From a virus, in the IMG/VR virus record IMGVR_UViG_3300006802_000201, positions 1 through 40,615 of that record: a DNA stretch of 40,615 nt; one strand, given 5' to 3'. Positions 1 to 8,415 of this stretch are shown one piece after another. Position numbers and translations under genes: made by a program. Position 1 is the first letter of the stretch. Every line of letters begins with the position of its first letter. The notes beneath the pieces are model-generated. The model searched no databases and was not told the DNA's origin. It saw nothing but the letters and a program-made list of their open reading frames with translations.

Positions 1-1
1 A

Positions 2-577
2 GGCTACGACGCGCGCACGGCACGGCGGTCCCTGAACCTGATGTTCGCTGAGTGGGCCAACCGTGGCCTGAACCTGTGGACCGTGAACCAAGCCACGATC
101 ACCGTGACGCGGGCTGTCGCGACCTACACGGTCAACGCCGACCATGCGGACATCCTCGAGATGGTTCTTCGTCGGGACGGCACAGACTACGAAGTCGAGC
201 GCATCAGCCGCGGGGACTTCTTCCTTCTGCCCAACAAGACCACGCAGGGGCGGCCGTCGCAGTTCTACTACGACCGTCAGATCGCTCCGAAGATCACTGT
301 CTGGCAGGTTCCCGAGAACTCGACCGACCAGTTGATCTACTACTACGTCCGCCGCATCGAAGACGCAGGAGCCTTGCAGAACACTACGGACATGCCGTGG
401 CGGTTCTATCCTTGCATGGTCGCGGGCTTGGCTTATTATCTTGCCATGAAGCGGGCCCCGGACCGGATGGCCATGCTCAAGGCGATCTACGACGAAGAGT
501 TCACGCGCGCGGCCGAGGAAGACGAGGACCGGGTGCCATTGAAGCTGCAGCCTGATGTGGCCTACCTGAGGTTCTGA
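2..577 (+). CDS. Head-tail adaptor-like virion protein, 5' truncated
   Basis: The reading frame is open from the first bases of the window, so the gene begins upstream and 191 C-terminal residues are visible. It opens with the segment YDARTARRSLNLMFAEWANR, which I recognise from conserved head-to-tail joining proteins of marine podovirus-like phages; this is family memory, not a search. An internal ATG at 41 would cut off conserved residues and is not the true start. The next gene starts inside its stop codon (TGATG). It heads a rightward block of small adaptor and virion genes, so a place in the connector or adaptor ring is likely, but the exact role is inferred from position and resemblance. 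Confidence 0.75.
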   Translation, partial: GYDARTARRSLNLMFAEWANRGLNLWTVNQATITVTRAVATYTVNADHADILEMVLRRDGTDYEVERISRGDFFLLPNKTTQGRPSQFYYDRQIAPKITVWQVPENSTDQLIYYYVRRIEDAGALQNTTDMPWRFYPCMVAGLAYYLAMKRAPDRMAMLKAIYDEEFTRAAEEDEDRVPLKLQPDVAYLRF

Positions 578-879
578 TGCCGTATGCCAGTGGGAAAAAG
601 GCTTGGGGTATTTCTGATCGCTCCGGCGTCCGCTTCCGGCTGCGCGATATGCGTAAGGAGTGGACGGGGCTTCTTGTCGGCCCCGACGAGTATGATCCGA
701 AGCATCCGCAGCTCTTCCCGCCAAAGGCCTACCCGGACCCTCAGGCGTTGCGGAACCCTCGCCCTGACCCAGAGGCGGGGCATGTCTATGTCCCCGTCGG
801 CAACACAGTCTTCCCGCCCGTCGGGATCATCTACCCGATGGTCATTTCCGTCGGCTTCGTTACGGTGGTGACCACATGA
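577..879 (+). CDS. Conserved small phage virion-region protein
   Basis: This 100-aa protein starts in a TGATG overlap with the previous stop. Its N-terminal half is basic and aromatic (KKAWGISDRSG, FRLRDMRKEW, LLVGPDEY), followed by a proline-rich stretch (PKHPQLFPP, PDPQALRNPRP) and a hydrophobic C-terminus (FPPVGIIYPMVISVGFVTVV). The same arrangement occurs in uncharacterised genes beside adaptor genes in other phages. No enzyme motif is visible. The hydrophobic tail could be buried in the head-tail joint rather than a membrane. Function is unknown; a minor structural role is inferred from position. Confidence 0.8.
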   Translation: MPYASGKKAWGISDRSGVRFRLRDMRKEWTGLLVGPDEYDPKHPQLFPPKAYPDPQALRNPRPDPEAGHVYVPVGNTVFPPVGIIYPMVISVGFVTVVTT

Positions 880-1526
880 GCTTTACTTACGGCCAGCTGA
901 AGCAGGCTCTGCAGGACTATCTCGAGACCTCAGAGACCACTTTCGTCAACAACCTGCCGCTCTTCATCCGGCTGTCGGAGGAGCGCATTCTCAAGAACGT
1001 CCAGCTGAGCCTGTTCCGCAAGAACGCGACGGCCAACGCGACATCAGGGAATCAATACCTTGCCTGCCCGTCGGACTTCCTCGCGCCCTTCTCGCTGTCC
1101 TACACGGATGCGGGGAACGACAAGGTGTTCACCGAGTTCAAGGACGTCAGCTTCATCCAAGAGTACGCTCCTGATGCCGCCGTCCCCGGGGCCCCCAGAT
1201 ACTACGCTCAGTTCGACAATCAGAACTTCATCTTGGCCCCGGCACCTAACTCGGCCTACACGATGGAGCTCCACTACTTCTACCGCCCCGCCAGCTTGAC
1301 GGCCGGGGCCGACAGTGGGACCACGTGGCTGAGCATCAATGCCGAGCTGACCCTGTTCTACGGCGCGATGATCGAGGCCTACCTGTTCCTCAAGGGTGAG
1401 CCAGACCTTCTTGCCAGCTACGACAAGCGCTTCCAAGAGTCTCTGCTCGGCCTCAAGATGCTGGGCGAAGCGAAGCAGGTCACCGATGAATACCGCAAGG
1501 GCATGGTTGTGAGGGCCAAGGAATAA
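876..1526 (+). CDS. Phage adaptor-like protein
   Basis: This 216-aa protein starts at ATG 876, overlapping the previous stop by ATGA. The N-terminus (YGQLKQALQDYLET, then NLPLFIRLSEERILKN) is helical and resembles phage adaptor proteins that sit between portal and tail. The middle (NQYLACPSDFLAPFSLSYTD, ELHYFYRPASL) looks like beta-sandwich, and the C-terminal helices are charged. With the upstream truncated gene it probably forms the portal-distal ring of the connector. Confidence is moderate for the adaptor role and high that this is a coding gene. A following TAATG overlap couples it to the next gene. Confidence 0.75.
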   Translation: MSFTYGQLKQALQDYLETSETTFVNNLPLFIRLSEERILKNVQLSLFRKNATANATSGNQYLACPSDFLAPFSLSYTDAGNDKVFTEFKDVSFIQEYAPDAAVPGAPRYYAQFDNQNFILAPAPNSAYTMELHYFYRPASLTAGADSGTTWLSINAELTLFYGAMIEAYLFLKGEPDLLASYDKRFQESLLGLKMLGEAKQVTDEYRKGMVVRAKE

Positions 1527-1819
1527 TGTTTGGCGCGAAACTCTCTCTGCCGGAGACCCCGATTGTCACGGTGACGACCACAAGCGGCCGGGGGGAAACC
1601 CCCGAGGAAGTCGCAATGCGTTGCGTAAACAAGCTCATCAGCGTATCGGACACGGCTCCGCAAGAGATCAGGGATCAAGCTCTGGCGTACCGCGCCGCCC
1701 TGCTCAACGTCATTACGAGCTACATGAAAGTCGCTGTCGCGCATGACCGCGTTACGGTGTATAATGCGCTCGTAGAGGCTGGGCACCCACAACTGGCTGC
1801 GGCCATTCAGAAGCTATAG
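1526..1819 (+). CDS. Small helical virion-region protein
   Basis: This 97-aa protein starts in TAATG with the previous gene. After an N-terminal PETPIVTVTTTSGRGETPEE segment, most of it is predicted helix (AMRCVNKLISVSDTAPQEIR, ALAYRAALLNVITSYMKVAV). The position and size are typical of small proteins between adaptor and tail genes. I do not recognise a catalytic or DNA-binding motif. It may be a minor structural or assembly protein. Confidence 0.75.
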   Translation: MFGAKLSLPETPIVTVTTTSGRGETPEEVAMRCVNKLISVSDTAPQEIRDQALAYRAALLNVITSYMKVAVAHDRVTVYNALVEAGHPQLAAAIQKL

Positions 1820-1828
1820 GAGGCCGCG

Positions 1829-2272
1829 ATGGCAATCACTCAGGCAATGTGCACTTCGTTCAAGGACCAAATCCTCGAGGGTGTTCACGACTTCCGCTCG
1901 AGCGGCGGGGACACCTTTAAGTTGGCGCTGTATACCAGCTCGGCCACCCTTGACGCGACCACCACCACGTACTCGGCCACCAACGAGGTGGGTAACTCGG
2001 GGAGCTACTCGGCGGGTGGCGGTACGTTGACCAACATCAGCCCGACCACCTCCGGGACCACGGCCTTCACCGACTTCGACGACATCTCGTTCACGTCGGC
2101 GACCATCACCGCCAGAGGCGCGTTGATCTACAACACGACCCCGGCTCACACCTACACCAACCCGACCGTCGTGGTTCTGGATTTTGGTAGCGACAAGAGC
2201 TCTTCGGCGGGCACCTTCACCATTCAGTTCCCGGCCGCCACCGCTTCTGACGCGATCATTCGCATCTCCTAA
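1829..2272 (+). CDS. Conserved beta-rich virion structural protein
   Basis: This 147-aa protein has a good SD (GGAGG at 1818-1822) ahead of ATG 1829. It starts MAITQAMCTSFKDQILEGVH followed by DTFKLALYTSSATLD, a signature of a conserved structural protein found before fibre genes in many phages. The remainder is rich in Thr, Ser, Gly and Ala with alternating beta pattern and ends IRIS. It is likely a virion surface or tail component, but its position in the particle is not known. Confidence 0.8.
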   Translation: MAITQAMCTSFKDQILEGVHDFRSSGGDTFKLALYTSSATLDATTTTYSATNEVGNSGSYSAGGGTLTNISPTTSGTTAFTDFDDISFTSATITARGALIYNTTPAHTYTNPTVVVLDFGSDKSSSAGTFTIQFPAATASDAIIRIS

Positions 2273-2286
2273 TAGCGGGGGTTTCC

Positions 2287-2637
2287 GTGGGTCTGGTTCT
2301 ATCCGATAGGGTCCTTGAGACCTCCGCGACGACCGGAACCGGTACGTTCTCTCTGGCTGGGGTCACCACGGGCTTCCAGAGCTTTTCCGCTGGCGTGGGA
2401 GACGGCAACAGTACCTACTACACGATCACGCTGGAAGCTTCAGGGGAATGGGAAGTCGGCATTGGCACCTACACGCTGTCGGGTTCTACGCTGTCCAGAG
2501 ACACTGTTCTGTCGTCCTCTAACAGCGGGTCCTTGGTGAACTTTTCGGCAGGGACGAAGAACGTCTTTACGACACTCCCTGCCGAGCGCGCAGGATACAC
2601 GGGTCGGGCCATCGCTATGGCGCTTGTGTTTAGATAA
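2287..2637 (+). CDS. Beta-rich virion protein (GTG start)
   Basis: This 116-aa protein begins at GTG 2287, preceded by a G-rich SD-like stretch. The frame before it carries no better start. It begins LVLSDRVLETSATTGTGTFS, then GDGNSTYYTITL and ASGEWEVGIGTYT, which I recognise as a recurrent phage structural protein close to tail-fibre genes. It is beta-rich and lacks cysteine. The role is inferred to be a fibre-associated or capsid-decorating component. Confidence 0.75.
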   Translation: MGLVLSDRVLETSATTGTGTFSLAGVTTGFQSFSAGVGDGNSTYYTITLEASGEWEVGIGTYTLSGSTLSRDTVLSSSNSGSLVNFSAGTKNVFTTLPAERAGYTGRAIAMALVFR

Positions 2638-2648
2638 GGGGATAACCG

Positions 2649-3023
2649 ATGGCTGCGCCAAACATTGTCAACGTGACGAGCATTATCGGGAAAACTGTGG
2701 TTGCGGACTTGACCACGACCTCCGCCACCTCTGTGCTGAGTAACGCGGCGTCGTCTCACCTAGTCTTCAAGATCAACTCGCTGATCGTGTCGAACGTAGA
2801 CGCGTCTGCAAGCGCTGCGATCACCATCAACCTCTACAGCGCGGCCGCTCTCGGGGGGACCGCGACGCAGATCGCGAACACTATCACCATCCCCGCCAGA
2901 ACTTCTCTTATCGTGATCGATAAGAACAACTCGATCTACCTCGAGGAGGATCGGTCGATTGGCGCGACGGCAAGCGTAGCGAACGACCTCAAGGTGGTTT
3001 GCTCATACGAACAAATCTCTTGA
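2649..3023 (+). CDS. Beta-rich small virion protein
   Basis: This 124-aa protein starts at ATG 2649 behind the AAGGGG SD at 2636-2641. It is a Thr/Ser/Ala-rich beta protein (NVTSIIGKTVVADLTTTSAT, LIVSNVDASASAAITINLY, ARTSLIVIDKNNSIYLEE) with no enzyme motif. Its setting between structural proteins and a glycine-rich fibre suggests a small tail or head-decoration protein with an immunoglobulin-like or jelly-roll fold. That fold is my reading of the strand pattern only. Confidence 0.75.
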   Translation: MAAPNIVNVTSIIGKTVVADLTTTSATSVLSNAASSHLVFKINSLIVSNVDASASAAITINLYSAAALGGTATQIANTITIPARTSLIVIDKNNSIYLEEDRSIGATASVANDLKVVCSYEQIS

Positions 3024-3032
3024 GGCCTTGTC

Positions 3033-3986
3033 ATGACGAGAATGCCGGGCGGCTTTATCTCTACGAAAATTAACTCCGCCGACAACCCCTTGGACCGGAC
3101 TGCGGGGGGTGTTTTCACTATGGCCGAGTACAACAACTGGTTTCTCGCAACAGGGCAAGACGCATACACAACTCCCGGGACCTACTCTTGGGTCGCCCCG
3201 TCGTTCGTCCCCGAGGTTAATGTAGTGGCTGTCGGTGGCGGTGGCGGTGGAACCGCTTCGACCAGTGGTGGCTGTGGTGGCGGGGGCGGGGGCCTCGGCT
3301 GGAAGAACAACATTCCGGTCGCTCTGGGGACTTCTTATACCGTTGTGGTGGGGACCGGAGGGACTTCATCAGCCACTGTAGGCAGCACCACAAACGGGGG
3401 AGCTAGCTCCTTTGTCTCAGCTGCGACAGTTGCAGGTAATGGGGGCGGACGCGCAGACTCAATCACCGGCCCAACGCTTAACGTGGGTGGGACCTATGTT
3501 GGGGATGGCGGCGGTAACGGAGGCACAGGCGGCAGGGGTGCCTCTGCCTCCATCGCACAGGGCGGGGGTGGCGCTGGAGGATACTCCGGGGCTGGTGGTA
3601 ACGCAGCGCTGACGGCTGGCACGAACGCTACCGCTGGCGCGGGTGGTGGTGGTGGCGGCGGCGGCCGTGCCGGTGCCACCAGCACCGCGGGTGCTGGTGG
3701 TGGTGTTGGCATCTTGGGAGAAGGGGCGAATGGTGCGGCCGGGGCTACCTCAACCGGAGACGCTTCTGGCGGTCTTGGCGGTTCCGGTGGTGGCAACGCA
3801 ACGCAAGGCGCTGTTAACACCCAGTTCTACTCTTCGGGCAACCCCTCGCGCCCGGGCAACTACGGCGGCGGCGCTGCGGGCTCCGACGTGAACATAAACG
3901 AAATCACGAACGGTGCGGGCGGTGCGGTGCGGATAATCTACGGTCCGGGCAGGGCCTTCCCGGCAACAAACACGGGGGACCTGTAA
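3033..3986 (+). CDS. Glycine-rich tail fibre-like protein
   Basis: In this 317-aa protein, residues 1-60 form a base domain (GGFISTKINSADNPLDRTAG, AEYNNWFLATGQDAYTTPGT). They are followed by about 230 residues extremely rich in glycine (runs such as GGGGGG), alanine, serine and threonine, with YTVVVGTGG and GGAVRIIYGPG motifs. This matches glycine-rich fibre domains of phages, which form polyglycine-II bundles or collagen-like distal adhesins. It likely contributes to host recognition. The next gene starts in its stop codon (TAATG). Glycine-tract DNA is prone to slippage, so length variation is expected. Confidence 0.8.
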   Translation: MTRMPGGFISTKINSADNPLDRTAGGVFTMAEYNNWFLATGQDAYTTPGTYSWVAPSFVPEVNVVAVGGGGGGTASTSGGCGGGGGGLGWKNNIPVALGTSYTVVVGTGGTSSATVGSTTNGGASSFVSAATVAGNGGGRADSITGPTLNVGGTYVGDGGGNGGTGGRGASASIAQGGGGAGGYSGAGGNAALTAGTNATAGAGGGGGGGGRAGATSTAGAGGGVGILGEGANGAAGATSTGDASGGLGGSGGGNATQGAVNTQFYSSGNPSRPGNYGGGAAGSDVNINEITNGAGGAVRIIYGPGRAFPATNTGDL

Positions 3987-4237
3987 TGCGCCTGTTTATC
4001 CGCATGCTGGACGGGGTTCCGTTTGAGCACCCGCTTATCGAGTCGAACATGCGGGCGGCCTTCCCGTTCGTAGACTTGGATAATCTCCCGCCGCAGTTCA
4101 TGCCGTTTGAGCGGGTCCAGTGCCCCAGAGCGGACGAGGGAAAGATCATCGTCAGCGCAGAATGCCGCTACGAGATTCAGGACGGGGTCGTCCGGGATGT
4201 CTGGACGGTCGTTCAAGAGGATGCCCCTGTCGCGTAA
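3986..4237 (+). CDS. Small protein after glycine-rich fibre
   Basis: This 83-aa protein is coupled by TAATG to the fibre gene. It has no transmembrane segment or cysteine pair pattern of note (two Cys) and reads as a compact alpha/beta protein (MRLFIRMLDGVPFEHPLIES, ECRYEIQDGVVRDVWTVVQE). Small genes directly after fibres are often fibre chaperones or adaptors, so this is the most reasonable guess. I do not recognise the family. Confidence 0.65.
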   Translation: MRLFIRMLDGVPFEHPLIESNMRAAFPFVDLDNLPPQFMPFERVQCPRADEGKIIVSAECRYEIQDGVVRDVWTVVQEDAPVA

Positions 4238-4240
4238 CCA

Positions 4241-4265
4241 CCCCCTGTGCTAGACTACAGGCGGG
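4241..4265 (+). terminator. Short imperfect hairpin in fibre intergenic gap
   Basis: CCTGT (4244-4248) and ACAGG (4257-4261) pair around an 8-nt loop, with further C/G bases outside. It sits in the 59-nt gap between the 83-aa gene and the repeat fibre, with no U tract after it. It may attenuate or process the late mRNA, but could be chance. Confidence 0.2.
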
Positions 4266-4296
4266 TCGAGCTGGCTTAATCTAACGGAGGTGCCGG

Positions 4297-5187
4297 ATGC
4301 TAGGTTTTTATCCGCTGTCATCTGCTCCGTTCAGCTCGAGCGAGCGGCCCAGCTCCGGCCCAGTCACAGTCGTAGACGTCACAGGCGTTTTTGCCACCGG
4401 AGCCGTTGGGACGGTCGCCGTACAGGGCTCCGCCGTCGTCTCTCCCACAGGCGTTTTTGCCACTGGAGAGGTCGGGACTGTCGCGGTAGCGACCTCATCT
4501 ATCGTCCCCGTCACGGGCGTCTCCGCCACTGGAGAGGTCGGGACTGTTGCGGCGGCGAGCTCCATTGATGTTCCAGTCGTGGGCGTCTCCGCCAGCGGAG
4601 CTGTCGGAACGGTTGCTCTGGAAGCCTCTGCGGTTGTTTCAATCCTTGGCGCTGGCTGGGGCGCTGGGCCATGGAGCCGAGGTGGGTGGGGCTCCGCCGC
4701 CCCCTCGTACTTTGCCACGGGCTCCGTCGGAACGGTCACCGCAGGTTCGGCTTCCATTGTTGTCGTCACGGGCGTTTCCGCGACCGCAGCTCTCGGCTCG
4801 GTTACCGTAGACGCTGCCACAGGCGTTGCGGTGACCGGGGTCGAAGGTACGGGGCAGGTGGGCACTGCGTCCGTCTTCAGCCCGGTTGTGGTCCTCCCTA
4901 CCGGGGTGTCCGCGACCGGGGCCGTCGGCACAGTCTCTGTCGCTTCTGCGGTCCTTGTTACGGGCGTCTCTGCCACTGGCCGCGTCGGGACCGTCTTCAT
5001 CTGGGGCCAGATCATCCCTGTCCCGGAGGCCGACTGGGACCCGATCAACCCGGCACCGCCCACCACTTGGAGCGCTCTTTCTCCCTCCCCCGGTTCGACG
5101 TGGACGGAGGTCGATACAGATGCTATAAATTCATGGACCGAGGTGGAGCCAGCACCACCCACCATTTGGACAAACATCGCGGCGTAA
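4297..5187 (+). CDS. Repeat tail-fibre protein (VTGV-ATG-VGTV repeats)
   Basis: This 296-aa protein starts at ATG 4297 behind the ACGGAGG SD (4284-4290). Residues 24-240 contain nine units of about 21-23 residues with the core VTGVSATGEVGTV, likely a beta-helical or beta-solenoid stalk. Between units 4 and 5 lies an insertion GWGAGPWSRGGWGSAA, and a near-identical segment occurs in the nozzle protein starting at 13370. The C-terminus (about residues 245-296) carries Trp-spaced motifs (ADWDPINPAPPTTW, STWTEVDTDAINSW, PPTIWTNIAA) typical of fibre or adaptor tips. A virion fibre role is well supported by context; receptor specificity is unknown. Confidence 0.75.
   Translation: MLGFYPLSSAPFSSSERPSSGPVTVVDVTGVFATGAVGTVAVQGSAVVSPTGVFATGEVGTVAVATSSIVPVTGVSATGEVGTVAAASSIDVPVVGVSASGAVGTVALEASAVVSILGAGWGAGPWSRGGWGSAAPSYFATGSVGTVTAGSASIVVVTGVSATAALGSVTVDAATGVAVTGVEGTGQVGTASVFSPVVVLPTGVSATGAVGTVSVASAVLVTGVSATGRVGTVFIWGQIIPVPEADWDPINPAPPTTWSALSPSPGSTWTEVDTDAINSWTEVEPAPPTIWTNIAA
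4369..5001 (+). repeat. Nine tandem degenerate coding repeats (~66 nt)
   Basis: DNA encoding the nine VTGV-ATG-VGTV units. The first four and the last two are most alike; the unit after the GWGAG insertion is more divergent. This degree of similarity can allow unequal recombination and repeat-number change. Confidence 0.7.
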
Positions 5188-5196
5188 GGAGGCGAT

Positions 5197-6342
5197 ATGG
5201 CCAGCACGTATACGGCGAACAGCGGCATTGAGCTCATTGCGAACGGCGAACAGTCCGGAACTTGGGGCACCACGACCAACACCAACCTGTCGATCATCGA
5301 CCGCTTGGTGAATGGCGTCGGGGCCATCACGCTTTCAGGAACGACCCACACCCTGACCACCTCTGACGGGGTTCTTTCGGACGGACAGTTTGCGGTTCTG
5401 GTGTTTGGAGGAAGCCCAAGCGGCACCAACACGGTGACGATCTCGCCCAACGACGGACAGCACCTCTACATCGTCAGGAACTCTTCCGGGCAAAGCGTGG
5501 TCCTGACCCAAGGTTCGGGGGGCAACGTCACTGTAGCTAACGGCGACACGAAGATCGTGTACAGCGACGGCGCTGGCGCAGGGGCCGCGGTTGTAGACCT
5601 CACTGCCGACTTCGCCATGTCTAGCGTCAACATCACGGGCGGGTCGATCACGGGGATCACCGACCTAGCCGTTGCAGATGGTGGTACTGGCGCATCAAAC
5701 GCCAGTACCGCGCGCACGAACCTCGGCGTCGGAACCGGGGATAGCCCCACTTTTGCCGCTGTTTCCGTGGGGCAGGTGGACATCACCGCGGAAGGCGACC
5801 TCCGCCTGCAGGACACGACGGGCGGCCAGTACATTGCGCTTCAGGCCCCCGGCATGATTTCCACCAGTTTCACGCTGACGTTGCCTGCATCAGACGGAAC
5901 AAATGATCAGGCCTTGGTGACCAACGGCTCCGGCCAGCTCTCCTTCCTGAGCATCGTGACCGCGAACGACCCGGACACCCTGACCAACAAGACGCTGGTC
6001 GACCCGGTCATCACTGGCGCGATTCTGGAAGACATCTTCTCGATCACCGACGCCCCGGCTTTTGAGATCGACCCCGGCAACGGGACCATTCAGCTCATTG
6101 CTCTTGGTGCCAGCCGCACTCCAAAAGCGACCAACTTTGCCAACGGCGAGTCGGTGACGTTTATGGTGGACGATGGCTCGGCCTACACCCTGACGTGGAC
6201 CGACGCGACTTTTGGCGGAACTGGCGTGGTGTGGAAAACCGACGGCGGCACCGCTCCGACATTGAACACGACGGGCTATACCATTATGGTCCTCTTCAAG
6301 GTCGGTGGTCAGGTCTACGGCGCTCGGGTGGGTGACGCATAA
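5197..6342 (+). CDS. Tail fibre / collar-type virion protein
   Basis: This 381-aa protein has an AAGGAGG SD at 5186-5192. The N-terminal segment SGIELIANGEQSGTWGTTTN, followed by TNLSIIDRLVNGVG, is a widely shared phage fibre attachment domain. The middle has the fibre motif GGTGASNASTARTNLGVG and beta repeats. The C-terminal third (about 280-381) is a beta-sandwich-like domain (ITDAPAFEIDPGNGTIQLIA, YTLTWTDATFGGTGVVWKT). It likely anchors or forms part of a fibre and is coupled by TAATG to the propeller gene, so the two products may be partners. Confidence 0.75.
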   Translation: MASTYTANSGIELIANGEQSGTWGTTTNTNLSIIDRLVNGVGAITLSGTTHTLTTSDGVLSDGQFAVLVFGGSPSGTNTVTISPNDGQHLYIVRNSSGQSVVLTQGSGGNVTVANGDTKIVYSDGAGAGAAVVDLTADFAMSSVNITGGSITGITDLAVADGGTGASNASTARTNLGVGTGDSPTFAAVSVGQVDITAEGDLRLQDTTGGQYIALQAPGMISTSFTLTLPASDGTNDQALVTNGSGQLSFLSIVTANDPDTLTNKTLVDPVITGAILEDIFSITDAPAFEIDPGNGTIQLIALGASRTPKATNFANGESVTFMVDDGSAYTLTWTDATFGGTGVVWKTDGGTAPTLNTTGYTIMVLFKVGGQVYGARVGDA

Positions 6343-8396
6343 TGATTGGTGGAAAGCTTCTTAGTGCTACGTCTGGGGGCACACAGACAAAGGCTATTGC
6401 CTTGGGTATCAGCGCTTGGCCTAACGTGCTTGCCTATTCGTGGAGCAGCAGCACGGGCTTTGGCGGGCTCTACAGCAGCCCAACCTCTCTACCAACGTCG
6501 GCTGTGTTTGGCGTGAAGTTCCACCCCGAGGGAACGGCAATCGCGGTTGCTCAAGATAGTAGCCCCTTCGTTTCGGCTTACCCTTGGTCCGACTCTGGGT
6601 TTGGAACTAGGTTTTCTAACCCCGCCACACTTCCGACGGGGAGCGGGCGGGGCTTGGCGTTCAGCCCCGACGGTTCGGCAATTGCCGTGAGCCATTTCAC
6701 GACCCCGTTCGTCACGGCCTACCCTTGGTCCGGGGCCGGGTTTGGGACTAAGTACGCCAACCCCGCCACACTTCCGACGGGGACTGGGTTTGATGTGGAT
6801 TTCAGCCCCGACAATTCCGCGGTCGTGATTGGCCACAACATCACCCCCTTTGTCACGGCTTACCCTTGGTCCGGTTCTGGGTTTGGGTCTAAGTTTACTG
6901 ACCCGGCCACTCTTCCACCAAATATTGTGACTGGTGTTGCTTTCAGCCCCGACGGTTTGGCAGTTGCCGTAGCTCACCCCACGACCCCCTTCGTCACGGC
7001 TTACCCTTGGTCGGGTTCCGGGTTTGGGACTAAGTTTTCCAATCCGGCCACGCTCCCGGCCGGGCAAGGGAACGACGTGGCCTTCAGCCCTGACGGTTCC
7101 GCAATTGCCGTAGCTCACAACACGACCCCCTTCGTCTCGGCCTATCCTTGGTCCGGCTCTGGGTTTGGGACCAAGTACGCCAACCCGGCCACCCTTCCAG
7201 CATCAGGCGGGCAAGAGGTGGCCTTTAGCCCTGACGGTTCCGCAATTGCCGTAACTCACAACACGACCCCCTTCGTCACGGCCTACCCTTGGTCCGGCTC
7301 CGGGTTCGGCACTAAGTATGCCAACCCGGCCTCGCTGCCTGCTATCGATGCAAACGCAGTGGACTTTTCCACGGTCGGCGATCCACGGCCCGCGTACAAT
7401 GAGTATATAGCCGTAGCTCACAACGGCACCCCGTACCTCACGGTCTACCCTTGGTCAAGCTCCGGGTTCGGGGCCAAGTATACCAACCCCGCAACACTGC
7501 CTGCTGGTCTCGGGCTTGGCGTCACCTTCAGCCCTAGCGGCTCGGCAATTGTTATGGCGGGAAACCTCACGGCCTACCCTTGGTCAGGTTCTGGGTTTGG
7601 AGCTAAGTATGCCGATCCAGCTACGCCCCTGCCCGGGACTAGCCAAGGCGCGGCCTTCAGCCCAGACGAGACGGCTATTGCCTTTGCTCACAGCACCACT
7701 CCATTCATTTCGGCGTATTCTTGGTCAGGTTCTGGATTTGGGTCTAAGTTTTCCAACCCCGCCACCCTTCCAAACGGAGACGCGCGAAGCGTGGCGTTCA
7801 GCCCCGACGGCTCGGCGGTTGCGGTTGCTCATGGGACCAACGTCTTTGTCACGGCCTACCCTTGGTCCGGTTCCGGGTTTGGGACTAAGTACGCCAACCC
7901 GGCCACCCAACCAACAGGACAGGGGAACGGCGTGGCGTTCAGCCCCGACGGCTCGGCAATCGCCGTAGCGCATCCCACTTCCCCTTACATCACGGCCTAC
8001 CCTTGGTCCGGTTCGGGGTTTGGCACTAAGTACACCAATCCGACAACACTGCCCCTTGATACCGGCACTGGCGTAGCTTTCAGCCCTGATGGTTCGGCCG
8101 TTGCCCTGTCCATCAGTCACCCCTCAGCCCCGTTTACTGGAGTTAACGCCTATCCTTGGTCAAGCGCTGGGTTCGGGGCTAGATACGCAGCCCCCTCAAC
8201 CCCCACAACGGGGAGCGGGCGAGCCGTGGCTTTTAGCACTAACGGCTTCGACATAGCTGTATCACATGCTACGACGCCTTTTATCTCCGTGTGGCCTCGC
8301 GTCTCCGGCGGGGGTTTTGGGACGAAATACGCTAACCCGGCCACCCTTCCAAACTTAGAGGGCTTTGGCGTAGCCTTTGGTCGAACTCAAGTCTAA
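6342..8396 (+). CDS. 14-repeat beta-propeller tail protein
   Basis: This 684-aa protein starts in TAATG with the previous gene. After about 30 residues it is almost entirely repeats of about 47 residues, each with AYPWSGSGFGTKYANPATLP followed by VAFSPDGSAIAVAHNTTPFV. I count 13 complete units and a 14th that stops after VAFGRTQV. The N-terminal TKAIALGISAWPNVL resembles the strand missing from that last unit, so the ring(s) can close by the usual velcro arrangement. The FSPDGSAIAVAH core is a WD40/YVTN-like blade. Fourteen blades fit two seven-bladed propellers. As the last fibre-region gene it is a candidate receptor- or glycan-binding tip. Units differ mainly in the loop after ATLP, the expected variable surface. 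Confidence 0.8.
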   Translation: MIGGKLLSATSGGTQTKAIALGISAWPNVLAYSWSSSTGFGGLYSSPTSLPTSAVFGVKFHPEGTAIAVAQDSSPFVSAYPWSDSGFGTRFSNPATLPTGSGRGLAFSPDGSAIAVSHFTTPFVTAYPWSGAGFGTKYANPATLPTGTGFDVDFSPDNSAVVIGHNITPFVTAYPWSGSGFGSKFTDPATLPPNIVTGVAFSPDGLAVAVAHPTTPFVTAYPWSGSGFGTKFSNPATLPAGQGNDVAFSPDGSAIAVAHNTTPFVSAYPWSGSGFGTKYANPATLPASGGQEVAFSPDGSAIAVTHNTTPFVTAYPWSGSGFGTKYANPASLPAIDANAVDFSTVGDPRPAYNEYIAVAHNGTPYLTVYPWSSSGFGAKYTNPATLPAGLGLGVTFSPSGSAIVMAGNLTAYPWSGSGFGAKYADPATPLPGTSQGAAFSPDETAIAFAHSTTPFISAYSWSGSGFGSKFSNPATLPNGDARSVAFSPDGSAVAVAHGTNVFVTAYPWSGSGFGTKYANPATQPTGQGNGVAFSPDGSAIAVAHPTSPYITAYPWSGSGFGTKYTNPTTLPLDTGTGVAFSPDGSAVALSISHPSAPFTGVNAYPWSSAGFGARYAAPSTPTTGSGRAVAFSTNGFDIAVSHATTPFISVWPRVSGGGFGTKYANPATLPNLEGFGVAFGRTQV
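6432..8396 (+). repeat. Tandem ~141-bp repeats encoding propeller blades
   Basis: Fourteen direct repeats of about 141 bp (47 codons). Two units depart from that length: the seventh is longer, with an insertion DPRPAYNEY, and the eighth is shorter. Conserved DNA blocks include ggcctacccttggtccgg and cttcagccccgacgg. Third positions vary between units, which points to an old array under protein-level constraint rather than recent amplification. Confidence 0.8.
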
Positions 8397-8415
8397 CCAC
8401 AGAAAGAGGAAATCC

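Noticed and set aside
4308-5450. 380-aa open frame on the minus strand
   Set aside because: It is antisense to the repeat fibre gene and has monotonous Pro/Thr/Val-rich composition with no start signal; a shadow of repetitive GC-rich coding DNA.
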